In this document: positions 18,560-28,092 of the stretch, piece after piece
Numbering within the stretch: the stretch's first letter is position 1
Layout: each line of letters begins with the position of its first letter
Source of the DNA: Gyrodactylus bullatarudis
Taxonomy: Eukaryota; Platyhelminthes; Monogenea; Gyrodactylidea; Gyrodactylidae
Direction of reading: 5' to 3'
Assembly (NCBI GenBank): GCA_012064415.1
Contig: SSNU01000101.1
Location: 185,382-249,381 of the forward strand
DNA length: 64,000 nt
Made by a program: the position numbers and the translations under genes
The notes under the pieces: model-generated
Databases searched by the model: none
Seen by the model: the letters and a program-made list of their open reading frames with translations, nothing else
Told to the model about the DNA's origin: nothing

Positions 18560-20334
18560 TGTTGTATGAAATGAGTGAAGCTCAATTAGAAAAGTCTTGT
18601 GACAGTCTTTCGATACAAACGCAGTTGAGATTTGTTATCATTCGTTTGAGACATTTTCAGTAGTGGTGTGGTCAAAATTTACCACATCTACAGTTTAACC
18701 CTATCGAGACGATAAGAAAAAAATGGAGAAGAAGACTTAAAATCAACATTAAACGGTTCTAACTAAGATTCTAATGAGGAAGAAATGAATTTTTATGAAA
18801 ACTATGACAAATTTCAAATCTCGTGTTAGCGCCAAATTCCTATTTTTGAACTTTGAGCTGAAAATGTTAGTTGATTTCAAAGTTGATTTTTAGGATCACG
18901 GTTAGACATGGTAACCGATTATCACTATTTATGATAAACTTGTAATTTTTAAGGGATCTTGTATTGGATCATCAAAATATCACTGATTTTCAAGCAGTAA
19001 GAACGATCAAGAAATCAGATTTCGATTTTCACATGAGGATGAAGTGATTCTAAAAATCTGATTCAGGATACATGATTTCTTTGACTTATTTTGATCCTAA
19101 AAATCAACTTGATCACTTTATCAATCAAACCCGAAAATTGAGTTATTTTGTGCAAACTTGCCGTTTGGATAATAGCTCAGTTCATTGACGATGAAATTTG
19201 ATATTGAGGTCAGAAGAGGCCTCATAAAGGGAGTCGTTAGAAGAGGATAAACTCAGTCTAAGATGATGTCTAGAAGAATTTACAGAAAGTATTGATTTTA
19301 TGATCAATTTTGTGCCTAGAAATTTGTTTTTGATAAACCTCGAGAAAAATTACGTACCTCCGTAATGGATGAGGAAAATTTCTTGAAAGTAGATTGTATT
19401 TCAGTTGAATTTTAGGTTTTTATTTCTAGATCAAAACAGTATAATAAACTGCGTATCTTTGATTTAAAATAACCTGTATTTATTATCATTTAAAGTTGAA
19501 ATTGGAAAAAGGTTATTTCTCTATTTTCTTCAAAAATATCTTGGGTGTGAATAGGGGCCGGAAAAAATGATTCATTCATTCCTGTTATAATTGCAGGACT
19601 CCGAAATACAGGAATGAAAAGTTCATCGCCAGATTTTAAAAATCCCCTGAGATAAATCCCATTCAAAGTTAGATTTCAGATTTTGTAATAAGAATGGCTA
19701 GAATAAATACACAATGAGTATATATAACTCTATATTAATTAATTCGAAATTAATAAATAAGTACATTAGTTTCATGTAATACATAATAATGTATGAGATT
19801 ATGTTACTTTTCTTTGTACAAAATGCAAAGGCTTTTTTACATCTCTACTCAGGAGTAGATTAAAAAACTATTCACCAGTAATAAATTCTCAGTTGTTTTA
19901 ATTTCTAACAAAATACAGAACTATTGTTGAAGACTAAATTGGGAAGCAGCAAAATGCGCTTATAAAATTGTGGAAAATAGAAGAAAAACGCAAAAATAAC
20001 AATAAGTAAATAATTAAAACAAGTTTCTAATTTCTGTTTTGGTTGTGGAAGGTAAATTGAACTCCCATGATAAAGAGACCAGCAGGCAAAAGAAGATGGG
20101 TAGAAAATATTTTGGTGACCAGATTGGCTATTTTTCCATGTTTTGGATGTGATCAGCTTCCTTTGGGTAATGATGGATTTACACGATCCCCTTCCAGTGA
20201 TGATTCCTATTTTGAAGAAAAAATAATAATTTATCCATAAAAGTATCATCATTCTGACCTATAGAGTTAAAGTGCAAAGGAAACAATGTAAGATTCTTCT
20301 TCAACGATTATTGTTTTAGAAAACAACCAAGTTT
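18560..20334. other. Non-coding region with dispersed repeats
   Basis: 18815-18925 carries a copy of the abundant small repeat (GCGCCAAATTCCTATTTTTG, then AACTTTGAGCTGAAAATGTT), continuing with a TTGATTTTTAGGATCA block found again at 48240-48262 and 59785-59800. 19010-19110 has a palindromic AGAAATCAGATTTC/CTGATTCAG region. No gene is supported. Confidence 0.5.
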
Positions 20335-20705
20335 TTAACTTTCGAACCGATAATTTTCATCGATTTCAAAGATTTGAAGAGGTTAAATGCTGATATTTTG
20401 GATCAACATTAGAAATTCGTCTTTATTGTGGAGATCGAATCATCACAAAGGAAATTGATCCGAAATATCAGCATTTTCGGTTCGAAAGTTGGATAAGTGG
20501 AAATTTGGTATATTTTCGAATTTCAAAAAATGGCCTAATTTCAGTCAGATAAAACCTTTTTTCAGGAATTTTTATAATTTCCCCAACTTATTGGCTCATT
20601 TGATCATTGAATTCAAAATATTATTTTTTCCTAACTTTCCGGAGTAAAATATGGAGTTTTTTCTAGAAAAATAGTCAATTCTCATCTTCATGTCAATTAG
20701 GCTTA
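20335..20705. repeat. Foldback element, copy of the 38.9-39.65 kb family
   Basis: The left arm near 20340-20420 (TTTCGAACCGATAATTTTCA, GCTGATATTTTGGATCAA) is partly complementary to the right arm near 20450-20500. The right side then runs through AATTTGGTATATTTTCGAAT to CAATTCTCATCTTCATGTCA (about 20677-20696), the terminal motif of the family. It is shorter than the full copy at 38937-39650. Confidence 0.5.
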
Positions 20706-21394
20706 CATATCTTAAGTGGTTGCTTCCGAACATGAGTTTCCTGTTGGCTTAAAAACACTACTTCATCTGTAGTGATCTGATTCAACATTTGTGCTGAATA
20801 CAACCAGCCAGTACAATCTCAGATCTTACTGAATTTATTGCTTTTACCAGGTTCACACAGAACTATTTTGATGATCGTTTTAAAATAAAATATCTTTATA
20901 TAAAACTTTCAATTGATAAGATACCAAAATAATTCTCCATTCTTGAGATAAATAAGTATATAGAGAAGAGTTAAAAATCAATTGGAAGTCTTGTGAAACA
21001 ATTTTTTCAATCAAGGTATGAAAATTATCTAAAAATATTTTGTCAACCGATTCAAAAAGCAAACTTTTGCCGATTTGTTAAAAAGAATTCGAAGAAGAAG
21101 TTTTTTGGAGACATTCTAAATTTTGAGTTGGCGCAATTTTTCCATTTTTTAAACTTTGAATGCAAAATTTTTGTTGATCCAAGGTGTAAGAGGGATCAAA
21201 CGTTATTTTTTAGCATCACCAATAGACAAAGAAAACAAAGATGGTCTTCAAGATTTTAGGAAACAGCTCATTTTCGGGCGAAAGTTTGCTTCCCAGTTTC
21301 AGACCACTTTTACTGCTTGAAAATTAATAAATTAAAGTGATCCGAGATTAGATCGAGAATAGCTTCATATTCATTAGAGAGAGGCAAATTTCCA
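20706..21394. other. Non-coding region with repeat pieces
   Basis: 20905-20990 resembles 17595-17690. 21255-21330 (GCGAAAGTTTGCTTCCCAG, ACCACTTTTACTGCTTG) resembles 10815-10865. No gene seen. Confidence 0.45.
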
Positions 21395-21800
21395 GATGTG
21401 CAAAGTTGATTTAACGGGAATTTTTCAACGTTTAAAAGTTCCTATTGCTTAGACACCCCAAATCCCGATTGAAAATACCGATTTTTAATGCCAGCTATTT
21501 TCAATGAATTTTTCTGCTACAATAGATTAAAATCTAAATTTTGAGCCATTTGAATGCAATTTTAAATAGAAATAGGTTTGTAATGTATTTTCAATCAGCA
21601 CTGCATATTCTATTAGTAAAGAATTCCGATTAATTTGGGATATGTTGAAGATGTTTGGGAAAATGGGATTTTTGGGGTATTATTATCAGAGAATGAAAAA
21701 TTTTGAATTCGAATTTCATAGATGGCATTTTCTAAGTTGAATCTAACAGATTCGCATTGCAGCTGAAACATTGTTCGGAAAAAAAAATATTTGATTCGTC
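21395..21800 (+). repeat. Dispersed repeat of about 400 bp, copy 1
   Basis: Aligns along its whole length with 55375-55795 in the same orientation. Landmarks: AATTTTTCAACGT, GAAAATACCGATTTTT, CTATTTTCAATGAATTTTTC, CACTGCATATTCTA, TATGTTGAAGATGTTTGGGA, TCATAGATGGCATTTTCTAA and TTCGCATTGCAGC. No coding frame, terminal repeat or poly(A) tail was found, so the class is unknown. Confidence 0.7.
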
Positions 21801-23534
21801 ATAATGTTCATTAATAATCTTGTAAATATCCTTTATTCAAATCAGGATTCGATCTTGAAGATTATCTTATATTAATTTTAAAAAGGTTTAAAGAATTGAG
21901 GATGAGGTGAAAACCTGCTTATTCCTTATTGGCTAAGGAGTGCTCAACGCTGATTGGTTGGAATTTTGGGGCAGAGAGGTATAAATCAAAACCTCCGTGA
22001 AAAATTTAATTTATCTCGAGTCATCAAGTGTGAAATTGACTGTATAAGAAATACGTAATTCTCTATAAAAAATTTCTTTTTATAAAATAACCAAAGATGA
22101 ATGAAATATTCATATTGATTAAAACTGAATATTAACAGAGATTATATAAGAAACGTTGTTTGGTATGGCCAAAGATCCAGTAAGATATTTTTATTCGTTT
22201 CTATTCCTGGAGATCGATGTCACTTAAAAATTGATAGTTTTCTCTTATCGATAAGATCATATGAGATTATTTTTCATTGATCTCAAAAGAATAATTACAT
22301 CTCAATTTCATTTATTTAATCAATCGCTAGGCTTTCTAAGTTCTCTTATTCTCATTAGAGTGAGGAAGCATATACTTATCATATACATATATATTAAAGA
22401 TAGATAGGTGAGTGCCCCTAGAATAGAATTGTCAGGATAATTAAATGTATTACAAAAAGTTTCATGAAAATTACATCTCGTGAATGGAAGCTTTGATCGA
22501 GAGAACAAAAAAGTGTAAACGGGATAATTTCACAAAATAATTTCCCCGCCTAATTCAGGATTATCAACAGTCTAAAGGCAAAACGAGTAACTTTAAAGAA
22601 GAAACCAAGATAGACGCAAGATGGTCTCCTTCATAAAAAGGCAGAAGTCCTTGTTAGATGGTGATTTATAGACTCTATCGATGTAAAACGTTTTCTCGGA
22701 CCTTCGTTAACTGTGCTGTTACTTAGGATCCCAGTTAGATAATGAAATCGAGTGGAATTATTGAGATTTTGGAATGCTTAAATTTAAGTTCAATTTTGAT
22801 AACTAAATGTTAGACACTGAGAGGAATTAGCTTAAGAAATCATACGATCATTTATAACTAAAATATCTGTTGAATTATGAGTTAATGAATAAAGTTTAGA
22901 GATTAAAGTCAAAATTATAAGTGAAAAATAGAAGATATTGAAGGTTAAATTCTTGGATTATCATTAGCAATGCTATTTACACTAAATACTAATTTGTTTA
23001 CAATATTTAGGTTGACTAAGCCCTTACAGCCAGATAGTTAAAAGATTCTCCTTGTATTTGATATCGTATCATTAGATTGGTTCTACAGACATTTAGAGCT
23101 TTAAATAAAAAGGAAGGACTTATGTATTGTAATTTGCTCAACATTTAAAAATCAGCAATCATAAAGGCTATTAAACACCAAAAGCTAAAAGTACTTTTGT
23201 AGCCGTCCTAGTAATAATCCTACTCACCCATACCCAAATTAAATAACAGAGGATTGTGAATCATTAGGAATGTGCAAAGTTTTGAGCCAATAGGCTGAGA
23301 TTAAATCACAACTTACTGATTAACCTAAAGGATAAATTTAAATAATGATAATTTTATTTCCATGTAAAATAGAACAAGTCTTGAAAACTACCAGTTATTG
23401 TCAAGTGTGCTCAAATTTTGTTTCAAATTTCCCAAAATCTTTTCGTCCTGGAACTTGAGAAAATATACATCTCAAACTTTTTTGAGACATTAATTGCCTA
23501 ATTTTCTCGAAGATATTCTGAGGGTGCTGATCAA
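21801..23534. other. Non-coding AT-rich stretch
   Basis: No frame with recognisable content, no tRNA and no clear repeat arms were seen. The start of a PLE fragment marks its right end. Confidence 0.45.
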
Positions 23535-24052
23535 ATCCGATACATCTCAAAGACAACCAAGCTACTAAACGATCGGAATAAAGACCAAGAACACTGGCTC
23601 AATAAAAGAAACGTTGTCTACGATGTAGTGGAAACTATCCCTCCAACATCTGATCCCCGACCAATATCTCCCCAGGCGCACGACCAGATCTTCACACCCT
23701 TGCTCTGCTCGACTCAACTCACAGCCAAAAACGACATGAGCCAGATGACACCAAAAGACACTTTCAACGCATACTCAACTCCAATCACAGACAACAGTTG
23801 GCAACAGAAACTCTCACCTCAACATTAGTTGATAATCTACCCTCCACAGGCTGTCATGTCACACAAGCCCCTACCCCAGCAACTTCTAACGATCGGAAAA
23901 GATTCTTTTCCCAACCAGAAACGCAAGCCCCTACTCCTACCCGGAAACGAAATGCCTCGCCACAGCAACCCAAAGCGAGGAGAAAACAGGAGAAGAGAGC
24001 GGCAACGGGGACTCAGAAAATTCAAAAATTCTTCACAACCCCCAAACAGTGA
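23535..24052 (+). pseudogene. Penelope-like fragment: linker fused to C-terminal tail
   Basis: KTTKLLNDRNKD, then HWLNKRNVVYDVV near 23550-23625, matches the linker before the endonuclease in the PLE at 10240-10300 (RTTKLIPDLNKD, WLEKKCVIY). Instead of the GIY-YIG domain, a Pro/Ser/Thr-rich stretch follows in the same frame, ending at 23828. In another frame from 23798, TSTLVDN matches the tail at 11.5 kb. A basic Pro-rich region and GTQKIQKFFTTPKQ end at the stop 24050-24052. So the endonuclease is deleted and one frame change separates the parts. The final segment again looks like a PCNA-binding box without the leading Gln. Confidence 0.6.
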
Positions 24053-24232
24053 CTATGCCGATCCCATTGGTCAGTAATACAAATTAGATACCCTATTGGT
24101 TCAAAACAAATGAATATTCGCTATTGGTCAAGACTATCCTTCTATGCTCTTGTATTATGTATATGTTGTGCCCATTTTGGTTAATCTGCCGATTATGCAT
24201 AATCAGCAACCCTTTGCCGAATATGGTTAATT

Positions 24233-24568
24233 TAGACTTTGATTATCCATATTCCGCAATTTTTTGCCGATTATCAATAATAGGCAAGAAGTCTTGCCGA
24301 ATATATGACTGGAAATTTTCAATTCAGGAGTACATAAGAAGATTTTTGTTTTCATTATTTTCAAGATGACACGTGAATTATTCTATAAGCGTTTAGACGA
24401 ACTGACCAAAGCCGATAACAATCGTCTACTAACTCAGGAGAAATACAAATCTCTTCTTGAAAAGATCAAGTTTGCACATGCCGGTGTTGGTCTATCGCCA
24501 GAACAGAAGACTTCTTGCCTATTATGGATAATCGCAACAAATTGTCGAATATGGATAATCAAAGTCTA
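24233..24568. mobile_element. Terminal-inverted-repeat element (MITE) inside the PLE 3' end
   Basis: Left end 24233-24295 (GACTTTGATTATCCATATTC, then GATTATC, AATAGGCAAGAAGTCTT) and right end 24505-24568 are inverted copies of about 60 bp. TA flanks both sides. Between them lies a 49-codon frame (see next entry). It separates the PLE tail from its ribozyme-like 3' end. Related GATTATGCATAATC palindromes just to the left (24190-24232) suggest a second copy or nested ends. Confidence 0.6.
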
Positions 24569-24575
24569 TATATAA
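24366..24575 (+). pseudogene. Transposon protein N-terminal fragment inside the MITE
   Basis: The frame starts MTRELFYKRLDELTKADN, continues through LLTQEKYKSLLEKIK and then runs into the right inverted repeat. Such a start (short helix, then a Lys/Glu-rich helix after an Asn-Asn pair) resembles the N-terminus of integrase-like proteins of the KRBA2/Ginger kind, but that is a weak impression. Most likely an internally deleted copy of an autonomous element. Confidence 0.4.
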
Positions 24576-24582
24576 CTTCTAA

Positions 24583-24634
24583 GTCGGTGTAAGGTCTGAA
24601 GAGAGCCGACGAAAATAAAAGCTTTTATTCACCT
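24583..24634 (+). ncRNA. Candidate minimal hammerhead ribozyme, PLE copy 4 (best fold)
   Basis: Core CTGAAGA at 24596-24602 and GAAA at 24611-24614. Stem III is a perfect 6-bp hairpin (24614-24619 with 24624-24629). The base at 24630 is C, giving a TTC cleavage site. The four bases after it, ACCT (24631-24634), pair exactly with AGGT (24592-24595) as stem I. Stem II has only a G-C closing pair (24603/24610). A second possible helix, GTCGGT (24583-24588) with GCCGAC (24605-24610), covaries with copy 1. Follows the PLE tail ending at 24052. Confidence 0.65.
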
Positions 24635-24865
24635 AAATAACTTCGTCGTTCTAACCACCAGCATGACCATTAGTCAGCACCCTCAGAACATCTCAAACTG
24701 TAAAGTTTTATTCATTTTAGACAAGAATTCGTCTATAATGAACATAATCTAAAAATCAGATTATAACAAAATTAAATAAGACTATATCCATTGGTCAGCC
24801 AAACGTTTCGACGTTGAGTTTCTTCATACGTCTTCTTCGTTAGTACGATGAACACAAAATGCTAT

Positions 24866-25451
24866 TTAACCCTTCATGTCCCATTGTTCCACAAGTGGAA
24901 CACAACACTTTCTTGGGCAATAATTTGAACTGAAAGATACTTTTTTTACCCCTCATTAGAAAGGAAATTTATTAAACTACAAAAATATGAATGATTAATA
25001 GAGATAGCTTTTCACTGATCCTAACCAAAGTTACTTTCTAAGTGAGGTGATTTTTTGAAAGTGTAGTCAAATTATTTAAAAATATTTTTTTGCTGAGGTC
25101 TTGGCAAAAAATAAAATGACTTTATATCGTGAAACAATTTTTTGCAATGATAACAGAGGTTAAAATCGGCATTTTATTGCTCTAAAACTAGTTACCTTCT
25201 AAACTATGAGAGATATATTTTATTTTTTTTAACAGCGAATAGATTTTCTAAATGTTTTTAAAAAATAAGGCTAAATTTTCAAAAAATCACCCTACTTACA
25301 AAGTAACACTTTGGTTACCATCAGTGAAAAGCTATCTTTGTGAATACTTCATATTTTTGTAGTTTAATAAATTTCCTTTCTTATGAGGGGTAAGAAAAGG
25401 TGTATTTTAGTTCAAATTATTGCTCGATTATAATGGGACATAAAGGGTTAA
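24866..25451. mobile_element. piggyBac-like foldback element with TTAA ends
   Basis: Both ends are TTAA (24866-24869 and 25448-25451), followed inward by CCCTTCATGTCCCATTG on the left and its counterpart CCCTTTATGTCCCATTA on the right. The inverted arms extend about 200 bp (GGCAATAATTTGAACT, CCCCTCATTAGAAAGGAAAT, AAACTACAAAAATATGA, AGATAGCTTTTCACTGA). TTAA with a CCCTT start is typical of piggyBac-type elements. No transposase is encoded, so it is non-autonomous. A decayed relative lies at 30774-31060. Confidence 0.75.
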
Positions 25452-25743
25452 ATCAGATTGGAGTTTGGATGACTAATGGGGGAGACTCAAGTTCTAATAA
25501 ATTTCTGATTTTATCAGAATGTAAAATCGAAAAAGATCACATTTCTCAGTATTGTGAACAGATTAAAATTAATTTCAGGCTTGCTTACAATTTAAATGGA
25601 ACGAAAAAAAGGAAGAGAGCTGTATTAAATTACTAAACTACATTTTGAGAAATTCTCATAATTTTCTTCTTCTAATACGAGAGATGATATTTGACACATG
25701 AACAAGATGATTTAGAGAAAATAAACATAAATCCTTGATTTAC

Positions 25744-26528
25744 CTTTTTCAAATTTGTCACTATATGACTAGATTCAGTGCTTTTAACCGGTGCCTGATC
25801 ATGGATATCACTCGAGATTTTCTCTAAATTCGATAGAGCCTCAGCATAGTTGGCCTTGCATGATTCAACCTTTCCCTGGCAGTTTTCAATTCGTTCCTTT
25901 AAATACTTCATGTTTTTCTGGAATATTTCAAGCGTTTCGAAGAATGGCTTCGTTCGATTTATACACCGTTTATTTGTTGACTCAAAATTTTGAATTGATC
26001 CGTTAAGGTTGGCAATTTTGGAGGATAATTCTTTGTGTAGTTTACCAAGAGACTGTTTCTCCAAACTCAATGAATTGAATTTATCATTAATGATTATAAA
26101 TTTTTCTATATAAATGTCCTCATTTGGGTTTAATTTGACAAGATTCTCTATTTCCAGTCTATCTTGAGCTATCTGATCAAGATTCTTTGTGATACTAACG
26201 TAATCCTGAGTGACTGTTTTTACTTGATTCTTTAGGTTGGAAATCTCTCTCAGCTGTTCCCGATAAGGCCTAACTTTAACTAAACATTTATTTAGTTTCG
26301 ACTTCATCTGATTGAGACTTTTAGTAGATTCCAGGAAACTCTGACTGAATTCATATTTGAATGACTTGAAAAGGACCGCTATATGAATACAACTTACTGT
26401 GAGCTCTTTCTCCAACTTGTTAATTGACTGACAAGAGTCATTCATCAAAGAAAGTTCAGTCTAAAATTAAATATTCCTCCTACCTCTATGCATTCCTCGA
26501 CTAATTCATTCAGATATGAATTCTTCAT
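25744..26528 (-). CDS. SH3BP5: SH3BP5-family protein (Rab11 GEF type)
   Basis: Three coding exons on the minus strand: 26484-26528, 26398-26460 and 25744-26364. Introns are 26461-26483 (23 nt) and 26365-26397 (33 nt, GTAAGT to TTTTCAAG). The product is an almost wholly alpha-helical coiled-coil protein. It matches SH3BP5 at ELSLMNDSCQSINKLEKELT (human pattern EL-x-L-x-N-x-x-x-x-x-IN), at VRPYREQ (SKPYWEA), at TQDY, and strongly at INRTKPFFE and ALSNLEKISSDIHD (human INKSKPYFE, ALKNLEMISDEIHE). Removing the 33-nt intron makes the spacing between the first two blocks equal to the human one. The family activates Rab11. The 3' end is unsure: a donor GTAAAT follows 25744 and a short last exon may lie at 25634-25672. 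The human C-terminal Ser-rich tail is not seen. Confidence 0.8.
26365..26397 (-). other. Mini-intron, 33 nt, in the SH3BP5-type gene
   Basis: GTAAGT...TTTTCAAG on the minus strand. Its length is a multiple of three and it contains no stop, so it could be mistaken for coding. Its removal deletes exactly the 11 residues that are extra relative to SH3BP5. Confidence 0.7.
26461..26483 (-). other. Mini-intron, 23 nt, in the SH3BP5-type gene
   Basis: GTAGGA...AATTTTAG on the minus strand. Splicing joins a 15-codon first exon to the TELSLM segment, extending the homology upstream of the first in-frame Met of exon 2. 23 nt is near the lower limit known for animal introns. Confidence 0.6.
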
Positions 26529-26636
26529 TTAAATGACATACCATACATAACAAAACCTTCAAATCTTAACAGCTTCATTGGAATTGTGTTTTAAATTTTT
26601 CTCCAATACAAATAATATTTTGTATTAATCGCAGTT
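26529..26636. promoter_or_regulatory. Shared head-to-head promoter region of SH3BP5-type gene and ARL1
   Basis: Only 108 bp separate the two start codons on opposite strands. No TATA box is evident. The start regions are AT-rich. A short out-of-frame ATG-TCA-TTT-AAA-TGA frame precedes the SH3BP5-type ATG. This arrangement implies a bidirectional promoter. Confidence 0.6.
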
Positions 26637-27206
26637 ATGGGTACGAATCTTTCTTATTATTTACTTTTAGGCAACTTGCTTAGTTATTTTACGAGTTTTT
26701 TCAAAAACAAAGAAATGAGAATCCTTATCCTTGGACTGGATAACGCAGGAAAGACTACATTATTATATAAATTACACGCTGGAACTGTAGTTACGACAAT
26801 TCCTACAATTGGATTCAATGTAGAAACTGTTACATATAATAATCTCGTTATGCAAGTATGGGATCTTGGAGGACAAACTAGTATTCGACCTTATTGGCGT
26901 TGTTATTATGAAAAGACAGATGCTATTATTTATGTTGTCGATAGCTCAGACAAAAGTCGACTTGGCCTTTCCAAACAAGAATTATTCTCAATGTTGAGAG
27001 AAGAAGAACTCAAGAATGCCTCACTTTTGGTTCTTGCGAATAAGCAAGATTTATCAAATGCCCTTCCACTTAGTGAAGTTATAAAAGAACTCAGTCTTAC
27101 AGATATTCAGAATCGAAAATATCAAGTCATGGGCACCTCTGTTGTCCAAGATAAAGGAATTAAAGAATCCATGGACTGGCTAGTTACTGCTCTTCAGCCT
27201 TCTTAA
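26637..27206 (+). CDS. ARL1: ARL1, Arf-like small GTPase of the trans-Golgi
   Basis: Exons 26637-26640 and 26671-27206, joined across a 30-nt intron, give 179 aa (human ARL1 has 181). Spliced residues: Gly2 for myristoylation, then an amphipathic helix [17 protein letters not shown] 23-30 (P-loop), PTIGFN 46-51 (switch I), WDLGGQ 65-70 (switch II), then [10 protein letters not shown], which is typical of ARL1; NKQD 125-128 (guanine recognition) and TSV near 157-159. ARL1 recruits GRIP-domain golgins and other effectors to the trans-Golgi network. Unspliced, the frame stays open with ten extra residues and Gly2 kept, but the spliced form fits the family far better. Head to head with the SH3BP5-type gene. 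Confidence 0.92.
   Translation: MGTNLSYYLLLGNLLSYFTSFFKNKEMRILILGLDNAGKTTLLYKLHAGTVVTTIPTIGFNVETVTYNNLVMQVWDLGGQTSIRPYWRCYYEKTDAIIYVVDSSDKSRLGLSKQELFSMLREEELKNASLLVLANKQDLSNALPLSEVIKELSLTDIQNRKYQVMGTSVVQDKGIKESMDWLVTALQPS
26641..26670 (+). other. Mini-intron, 30 nt, in ARL1
   Basis: Runs from GTACGAATC to ATTTACTTTTAG, with a good pyrimidine tract, and follows ATG-G. Removal gives [12 protein letters not shown], in register with human MGGFFSSIFSSLF. Length divisible by three with no stop. Confidence 0.8.
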
Positions 27207-28092
27207 TATGGTCCTTCTCCTTAAATATTTTTCTCTCTTAAGAATACCATTATTTAAATCAAAACTTTTATTTTATTACAATAACCTTGTTATAACATTG
27301 TTCTGTGATGCTTTTTTTCTTTTTCATCTCGAGATTTATCTACCCCTCTAAAACTAAAGGGAACAAAATAATAAAGAATACTGCATTCCCAAATTTCCTG
27401 CTAGAGTTAGGATCAAGATGATCCTATGTTCCAAAAAATGCCAGAATAAAATGTGTAAATATTGTTGTGATTTATTATTAATCAGGTGATAAATCCTTTT
27501 TACAAAGAATTAAAAATATATATATTCAAATATACTCAGTTATGCTTGTGAGTCATAATCTTTCTATGATTCTTTAAATCGATTTTAGGGTTTGCTCTCA
27601 ATTGATTAATAACAAGATTTAAATTATTAAAATGAGAATACAATAATAATAGGGTTAATTTATCTGCCGTCTGTCCACTGGACAGTGTCCAGTTATTCAT
27701 TACGAATCAATAAATATTTAGAAAATCATTTATTTCTAAATTCATATTTCTACTCTCAACTTGAGAGTCTCAAGTATGTAAGTTTATAAATGGCATACTA
27801 GCTGAGTAGTATTAAATGTGGCATTAAAGCTGAATTTTTAGAAACAATAAATTAATTATTTTACAATTTCTTTCAACTACTTACTAGCAAAATGCTAGTC
27901 TGAATTTCATTAAAAACCTGCCAATTCCTATTTACATATATTCCAGAGAATCATAACATTTTTAAAAATTATTTTTTATAAATGACTGTAAATATCCATA
28001 TCTAATAAAAAAACTTCTATTCCAAAAAATTTTAAATTAAAATGATTTTAAAATTGAGACTACGGCTTCGAACATAGTGAAACAATAGGAAA
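27207..28092. other. Intergenic region between ARL1 and the gag-like gene
   Basis: Contains the ARL1 3' end with AATAAA-like signals near 27366 and 27446. Otherwise AT-rich, with no supported gene or repeat arms. Confidence 0.45.

Noticed and set aside
25634..25672. Short last exon of the SH3BP5-type gene
   Set aside because: The acceptor is plausible, but the 12 codons have no homology; left as a possibility and not listed as a feature.
26641..26670. ARL1 with a ten-residue N-terminal insertion
   Set aside because: The segment starts with GT and ends in TTTTAG, and its removal gives the family N-terminus, so an intron is the better reading.
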